Below are positions 7,311 to 10,935 of a stretch of 10,935 nt of DNA, one piece after another (position 1 is the stretch's first letter; every line of letters starts with the position of its first letter). This DNA comes from Verrucomicrobiota bacterium (GTDB lineage Bacteria; Verrucomicrobiota; Verrucomicrobiia; Chthoniobacterales; UBA10450), in assembly GCA_003218525.1 (NCBI GenBank), contig QHNU01000015.1, positions 17,103 through 28,037 of the forward strand. Direction: 5' to 3'. A program made the translations under genes and the position numbers. The notes under the pieces are model-generated. The model worked only from the letters and a program-made list of their open reading frames with translations, ran no database searches and was not told where the DNA came from.

Positions 7311-7979
7311 TTATTCAGCCGGGCGCGAAATATCTGCGCCGCCGGGACCAGCACCAGGATGCAGCAAATCAAAGCGGCGCACTACTTCCGCTTTCGGATC
7401 AGAGAGAAACGGATAAGTAAACCCCATCTTCTGACAATGCCGCTTACTAACTTCCGGTGGATCGACGCTGATCGCCACGACTCGAAGACCTCGGCTGTCA
7501 AACTCGGAAAGTCGCTGCTGAAAACTCCGCAACTCGGAGTTGCACAGTAGTCACCAATGACCGCGATAAAAAATCAGCACCGCACCGTCACTACTCGAAA
7601 GAAGATCAGTTAGCGCGACCGCTTTCCCGTTCTGGTCCGGCAACGTGAACTCAGTCACCTTCTCGCCTACGCGCGGCGCGCCCGCGCTGGCCGGCATTTG
7701 TCGCAGCTCATAGAGAACACCGTAATCGAAAAGAGTGAACGCAAGCAAACTGAGCACCGCCAATATCGGCCCGAACATTTTGCCGCGGTAAACCTGCGGT
7801 CGCCCAAACGCGCGGCCTAGGCCGAGAACAAGAAGGATTCCGCCAGAAGCAAAAAGCAAGAGATTCGCCCACGGAAAATCCCGCGTGATGGGAAATTGGG
7901 CAAAGACCGCATAACTGAAAAGACCAGCAAGCGCCAAAAGAAACCCGGTCCAAAGCGGCCAATTCCAACGTCTCTTCAT
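7311..7979 (-). CDS. Membrane-anchored peroxiredoxin-like protein, candidate selenoprotein (UxxC)
   Basis: Probable thiol/selenol peroxidase or disulfide oxidoreductase of the AhpC/TSA-like thioredoxin superfamily. ATG 7979 follows AGGA by 7 nt. Residues 1-142 end at an in-frame TGA (7553-7551); the same frame continues to TAA 7313-7311, giving 222 residues if the TGA is read as selenocysteine. Three hydrophobic segments (about 9-28, 38-56, 68-90) precede the redox domain. Basic N-terminus and basic loop 56-67 suggest the domain is periplasmic. It opens with V-G-E-K-V-T-E-F-T-L-P-D-Q-N-G, then I-F-Y-R-G-H-W-[TGA143]-L-L-C146-N-S-E-L-R, V-V-A-I-S-V-D and F-L-S-D-P-K-A. Relatives have W-C-P-Y-C, so TGA replaces the catalytic Cys and C146 would be the resolving Cys. 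A SECIS-like hairpin follows the TGA. The C-terminus is truncated by a frameshift (tail at 7308-7213), so a decaying pseudogene is the main alternative. Confidence 0.75.
7523..7541 (-). promoter_or_regulatory. Candidate bacterial SECIS hairpin
   Basis: On the minus strand, AACTCCG (7541-7535), loop AGTTG (7534-7530) and CGGAGTT (7529-7523) form a perfect 7-bp stem with a 5-nt loop. The loop begins after 16 nt following the TGA, and its second base is G. Known bacterial SECIS elements, such as E. coli fdhF, lie within the coding region just after the UGA, with a small apical loop about 16-37 nt downstream and a G in its first two positions. SelB binds the loop to deliver Sec-tRNA. A competing 6-bp hairpin (GCAACT/AGTTGC, triloop CCG) overlaps it. 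Folding energy was not computed. Confidence 0.6.
7551..7553 (-). other. In-frame TGA, candidate selenocysteine codon (Sec143)
   Basis: The codons around it read TGG-TGA-CTA-CTG-TGC-AAC, that is W-U-L-L-C-N. The frame before and after is the same, with family-specific sequence on both sides, so this is not a frameshift boundary. Cys codons TGT/TGC differ from TGA by one base, so a nonsense mutation is possible; its exact fall on the catalytic position plus the adjacent hairpin favours recoding. Confidence 0.65.
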
Positions 7980-7986
7980 GCCGATT

Positions 7987-7990
7987 TCCT
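7987..7990 (-). promoter_or_regulatory. Ribosome binding site of the peroxiredoxin-like gene
   Basis: AGGA on the minus strand, 7 nt before ATG 7979. It supports the start that yields a basic N-terminus followed by the first membrane segment. Confidence 0.55.
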
Positions 7991-8022
7991 ATCCGGCACC
8001 TGAAGAATTGCAAGCCGAGGGA

Positions 8023-8051
8023 TCATTCGGGTCTGAAACCCGGTAGAATGA
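8023..8051. repeat. Interrupted hairpin upstream of the peroxiredoxin-like gene
   Basis: TCATTC (8023-8028) pairs with GAATGA (8046-8051), and GGGT (8029-8032) pairs with ACCC (8038-8041) around the loop CTGAA; GGTA (8042-8045) bulges out on one side. It begins 43 nt upstream of the minus-strand ATG 7979, so it could be a 5' leader structure or a relic of an intergenic repeat. There is no T-run to make it a typical terminator. Confidence 0.4.
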
Positions 8052-8073
8052 CATGCGGTGAGGACGTTGCACT

Positions 8074-8171
8074 CTACAGCGGTTGTAGCGTCCGGTGTCC
8101 TCAGCGGACCCATCTGCAGCGGCCACCGTCTCGGCGGCAAACTTGTAGCGGCCATTGTCTACGTCTAAACT
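8074..8171. repeat. Degenerate ~30-bp repeats with a TTGTAGCGG core
   Basis: A short palindrome, CTACA-GCGGT-TGTAG (8074-8088), overlaps the first of three imperfect units whose cores begin at about 8083 (TTGTAGCG), 8114 (CTGCAGCG) and 8143 (TTGTAGCG), spaced 31 and 29 bp. After the core each unit carries a pyrimidine/GTC-rich section (such as TCCGGTGTCC, GCCACCGTC, GCCATTGTCTACG). The units are too diverged for a CRISPR array and there is no unique-spacer pattern. They look like decayed copies of a dispersed intergenic repeat. No tRNA-like fold, including a selC-like long tRNA, is evident in the 284-bp gap 7980-8263. Confidence 0.4.
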
Positions 8172-8263
8172 CGCTGGCTTTTGCGTATTCCAGCCCTCGA
8201 ACCATGCTGCGTCCCATTAGGTGCTTTATTTTGCCAATGATATTCAATACGTGAGTTTCCCGG

Positions 8264-8560
8264 ATGGCCTATTATCACGGTTGCATCATAACGATTGAAG
8301 TGCCTGAGGGTTTTGACGACGCGCTCCTTCGCAACGCCTTAACAAACAAGCTACCCGGCATTGCAATCGAGGTTAGGCGTAACTTGCAGCTACTCCGCCC
8401 GAAGGTCATCGAAGCCTTTGTGCCCGAGACGCACGGCCTTATTCATGATGAGACCCAGAAAAACTTTGACAGCGATGAATGGCATTCAAGGGGAACGCAG
8501 AGCCTGCTCATGATGGCGGAAGACGTGCTCGAGCAGTATAAGCGGCAAGCGCAGCCATAA
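8264..8560 (+). CDS. Hypothetical 98-residue protein
   Basis: I do not recognise a family. ATG 8264 to TAA 8558-8560; a weak GTGAG lies 8 nt before the start. The protein is soluble-looking with no signal peptide or membrane segment. It begins M-A-Y-Y-H-G-C-I-I-T-I-E-V-P-E-G-F, a likely beta-strand, then a helix (D-D-A-L-L-R-N-A-L), a second strand (I-A-I-E-V-R-R), and R-P-K-V-I-E-A-F-V-P-E-T-H-G-L-I. Its second half is acidic and His-containing and ends in a predicted helix, S-L-L-M-M-A-E-D-V-L-E-Q-Y-K. No catalytic motif is evident. The residue mix and lack of any long frame on the other strand support real coding. It converges on the cyclase gene with a 74-bp gap lacking an obvious terminator. 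Confidence 0.55.
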   Translation: MAYYHGCIITIEVPEGFDDALLRNALTNKLPGIAIEVRRNLQLLRPKVIEAFVPETHGLIHDETQKNFDSDEWHSRGTQSLLMMAEDVLEQYKRQAQP

Positions 8561-8634
8561 TCCTGCGTTCCTTCGGCGGCAAAGGATCAGCCGGAAATGA
8601 GGTTACACTCCTCTATGAGCCGCTCGCTTAAGTG

Positions 8635-10935
8635 TTACTTTGCCGAGTCAGAGACGAGTTTTTGGAAGCGCGGATCGTTGCGGAGCGGATCGAACATCGG
8701 ATCGAGCCGCAGTAGCGCAGGAGTCAGCCCAGCGCTCGCAGCTAAAGCCTCTTCGTATGGCATTGACAAGATTTTCTGTAGTGCGGTGATGGCAAGATCG
8801 GGTTCGCCCATTTGCGCCGCGACGCGGGCGAGGATCTCAATCGGAACGGGGCCATCCAACGCGTCTTTCTCCAGAGGAACCGCGGCCTTGGCCTGTTCGA
8901 TCAATGCGAACGCGGCTTCCTTGTTACCCAGGAACATATTGGTTAACGCGAGATCCCCGATCAGGTTGTAATTATCCGGTTGTTGTTGAAGGAAAGGCTC
9001 CAATTCAGTGCGTGCCTGTCGCCAGGTTTGTTGCGCGGCCGAATGATCTCCAGACACTTCTTCCGCCCAGCCTAACCAAAAGCGCAGTTCGCCATTGTAA
9101 AAACCCAAGGCTGGATCAGGCGTCGCGAGTATTTCCCTTAGCCGAGGAATAATTTGTGCCGGACGGCGCTCCAGGATTGCTTGGTAGACTTGCGTTTCTA
9201 ACGAGGTGGTATCGTCAGCCCCGAGGTGCAGCGGAGTGAGGAGGGCTGATGCATGCCGCAGATCGCCCTCGGCTTGGGCAATGGCCGCCTTCTGCACGAG
9301 CGTGTCAACATCGCCCGGCGCTATCTCCAGAATCTGATCAAGCTTTCGAAGGGCTTCCGGGAAGCGGCGAAGAATCTTGTACAACAATGCATGTTGTGTG
9401 AGGAGGTTCACATTGCGCGGGTCGAGCCGCTCGGCTTCATTGAAGTGAGATTCGCTCCGTTCCCAATCGCCGCGCCTCCGCGACACGTAAGCGAGTGAGG
9501 CGGCAATCTCGCTACTGTTAGGCATGAGCTGACGTGCTTGCTCAAAGTAGTGGGCCGCGGTCTCGTAATCTTTAAGGCACGCGTAGTGGTAAAATCCCTT
9601 TGCCATTACCGCCTCACCCAGGTTGGGCTGAAGATTAAAGGCCTTTTCGGCCGCGTCTCGTGCCTCGTCACGAAGGGCAGCGGTCGGTTGAAGATTCAAT
9701 GTGATGTAGCTACGCGAATTTACTAAAGATAACCGCGCCCAACAGAGGGCGAACTTCGAATCCAGGCGAACAGCTTCCCTCAGGTATTTCTGCGCAGCCA
9801 ACGCGGTGCCGGGTGTACTTGCAGTTTTCAGGGTATAAACCAAACCACGCAAGTAGACGTCGTAGGCCTGAAGGTTATCTGTGGGCTTCGAAGCGAGAAC
9901 TTCCTGTTCCTGACCGGTCAGCTTTGCCCGCAATTGATCCGCGATGGCTTTGGCCACTTCACTCTCGGCCCAGAGGTGGGAGTCGTTGGCAGCTTTAATC
10001 AACTGCACGTTTACACGCACGGCATCACCGCTCTTCTGCACGCTTCCTTCCAGGATGTGGGCAACGCCAAGTTGCCTTGCGATGTCGGGCAGATTTTCCG
10101 GTGCGCTCTTGTAATGCTGCGTCGATGTCCGCGAGATCACCTTCAAATCCGAGATCTTCGATAACCGCGTCAAAATCTCATCCTGGATGCCATCAGCAAA
10201 GTAGGCGTTCGCTTTGTCTTCGCTCAGATTCTCGAAGGGCAATACTGCGATACTTTTTTCGGCAATGCCGAGTAGCGAGCGCGTCGGCCTGCGCAAAACG
10301 TAGAGGAATGCGGCGGCAACCGCGGCCAGCACAAGTAGCGCGATGATCGCCTCCGCCCACCGCACATGGATACGATGTTTCTTCAGCGCCTGAAGCTTTT
10401 TTGGCAACTCCGGATTTCCAACATCCTCCGAATAGAGGTTCGCAATGTCGATGCGGACGCCATGTTTCACTTCATATGGGCCAAGCTCATGCAGCAGGCG
10501 CCGCCAGTGTTCGTATTGCTCGAGATCATCAGCCACATGTTTGGAGACGAGAATGTGTCCGGCGTCGCCGCAATCCATTACCCGCTGCGCGATGTTGACT
10601 CCCGCGCCTGCGATGTTCGCTTGTTCGTTCAGATCAGTGACTTCATTGACCGGGCCGCTGTGCACGCCCATTCGAACTTGCAGGCGGGGATGTTCCTTCA
10701 GCGCCCGGCTGATCTCCACTGCGCATTGCACCGGCGCTTCCGGACTCGTGTAAAAAACCAAGGCCATGCCGTCGCCCGTTGGGATTTTATGCAAACGGCT
10801 CGCGCCTTCGGCTCGTTGAAATTGCTCGGATGCGCGAACAATCTGGTTTAATTCCTCAACCGCCGCGTGCTGTTCGTTAATCGAAAGCTTGGAATAGCCG
10901 ATGATGTCGATGAACAGGACATGGGCAATTTCGAG
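8635..10935 (-). CDS. Class III nucleotide cyclase / TM / TolB-like / TPR protein, 5' partial
   Basis: Membrane signalling protein predicted to make cAMP or a related cyclic nucleotide. The frame is open from the right edge to TAA 8637-8635 (766 residues), and the true start lies outside; TTG 10794 would cut the catalytic domain. Numbered from the edge: cyclase domain about 1-170 with first metal Asp D10 (F-I-D-I-I-G-Y-S), second metal Asp D55 (P-T-G-D-G-M-A), and transition-state residues N114 and R118 (G-V-N-I-A-Q-R). One membrane segment at about 193-214. A TolB-N-like domain from about 227 (K-S-I-A-V-L-P-F-E-N-L-S, later I-L-E-G-S-V-Q-K). TPR-type helices from about 357 to the end. Oddities: N107 where many cyclases have the adenine-recognising Asp, and an apparent deletion at about 323-325 (H-L-W-A-E joined to S-E-V-A-K-A). 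TolB-TPR probably sense or bind partners across the membrane. This architecture is typical of Chthoniobacterales. Confidence 0.92.
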   Translation of the reverse strand, partial: LEIAHVLFIDIIGYSKLSINEQHAAVEELNQIVRASEQFQRAEGASRLHKIPTGDGMALVFYTSPEAPVQCAVEISRALKEHPRLQVRMGVHSGPVNEVTDLNEQANIAGAGVNIAQRVMDCGDAGHILVSKHVADDLEQYEHWRRLLHELGPYEVKHGVRIDIANLYSEDVGNPELPKKLQALKKHRIHVRWAEAIIALLVLAAVAAAFLYVLRRPTRSLLGIAEKSIAVLPFENLSEDKANAYFADGIQDEILTRLSKISDLKVISRTSTQHYKSAPENLPDIARQLGVAHILEGSVQKSGDAVRVNVQLIKAANDSHLWAESEVAKAIADQLRAKLTGQEQEVLASKPTDNLQAYDVYLRGLVYTLKTASTPGTALAAQKYLREAVRLDSKFALCWARLSLVNSRSYITLNLQPTAALRDEARDAAEKAFNLQPNLGEAVMAKGFYHYACLKDYETAAHYFEQARQLMPNSSEIAASLAYVSRRRGDWERSESHFNEAERLDPRNVNLLTQHALLYKILRRFPEALRKLDQILEIAPGDVDTLVQKAAIAQAEGDLRHASALLTPLHLGADDTTSLETQVYQAILERRPAQIIPRLREILATPDPALGFYNGELRFWLGWAEEVSGDHSAAQQTWRQARTELEPFLQQQPDNYNLIGDLALTNMFLGNKEAAFALIEQAKAAVPLEKDALDGPVPIEILARVAAQMGEPDLAITALQKILSMPYEEALAASAGLTPALLRLDPMFDPLRNDPRFQKLVSDSAK

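Noticed and set aside
8083..8171. Short CRISPR array
   Set aside because: The units are adjacent and diverged along their whole length, with no constant repeat alternating with unique spacers, and no cas gene is present.
7980..8263. A selC (tRNA-Sec) gene next to the selenoprotein candidate
   Set aside because: No acceptor stem, anticodon arm with TCA, or T-arm GTTCGA-type motif could be recognised in this gap.
10366..10851. 161-codon plus-strand frame
   Set aside because: It is the antisense shadow of the cyclase catalytic domain, whose active-site residues are clear on the minus strand.

Overview
The window looks like a chromosomal piece of a soil-type Verrucomicrobium, most likely Chthoniobacterales. 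This is inferred from family resemblance, not from a marker gene. The main pointers are the class III cyclase-TolB-TPR protein at the right end, an architecture greatly expanded in that group, the style of the degenerate interspersed repeats, moderately GC-rich coding, and mostly weak Shine-Dalgarno sequences.

Layout. Positions 1-4580 hold a tripartite-efflux pair: a periplasmic adaptor cut by the left edge, and an HAE1-type RND permease starting 3 nt after it. No outer-membrane channel gene follows. Next on the same strand come a PAS-domain protein (4690-5322), a glutathionyl-hydroquinone reductase (5397-6380), a 481-bp non-coding stretch with a dispersed repeat and a possible gene remnant, and a small exported protein (6862-7206). 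On the minus strand, 7213-7979 is a membrane-anchored peroxiredoxin-like gene. After a short repeat-rich gap comes an unrecognised 98-residue protein (8264-8560, plus strand). The right end, 8635-10935 on the minus strand, is a cyclase/TM/TolB-like/TPR protein cut by the window edge.

The main discovery candidate is the peroxiredoxin-like gene. A plain ORF call splits it at an in-frame TGA. Translation continues in the same frame after it, and the TGA sits where the family has its catalytic cysteine (Y-R-G-x-W-[C]-x-x-C), giving W-U-L-L-C. Directly downstream is a 7-bp stem with a 5-nt AGTTG loop, starting 16 nt after the TGA, which matches the geometry of a bacterial SECIS element. I therefore read it as a candidate selenocysteine protein with three N-terminal membrane segments and a periplasmic UxxC redox domain. 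Its C-terminus is damaged: after the motif A-D-I-S-R-P-A-E a stop appears, and the expected last segment (R-W-V-N-L-T-E-N...) continues in another frame to 7213. It may thus be a recently decaying selenoprotein gene, or one with an assembly error.

Together the genes suggest envelope stress and detoxification: efflux, quinone reduction and thiol/selenol peroxide chemistry. Only the adaptor-permease pair has clear operon spacing. Both edge genes are incomplete.
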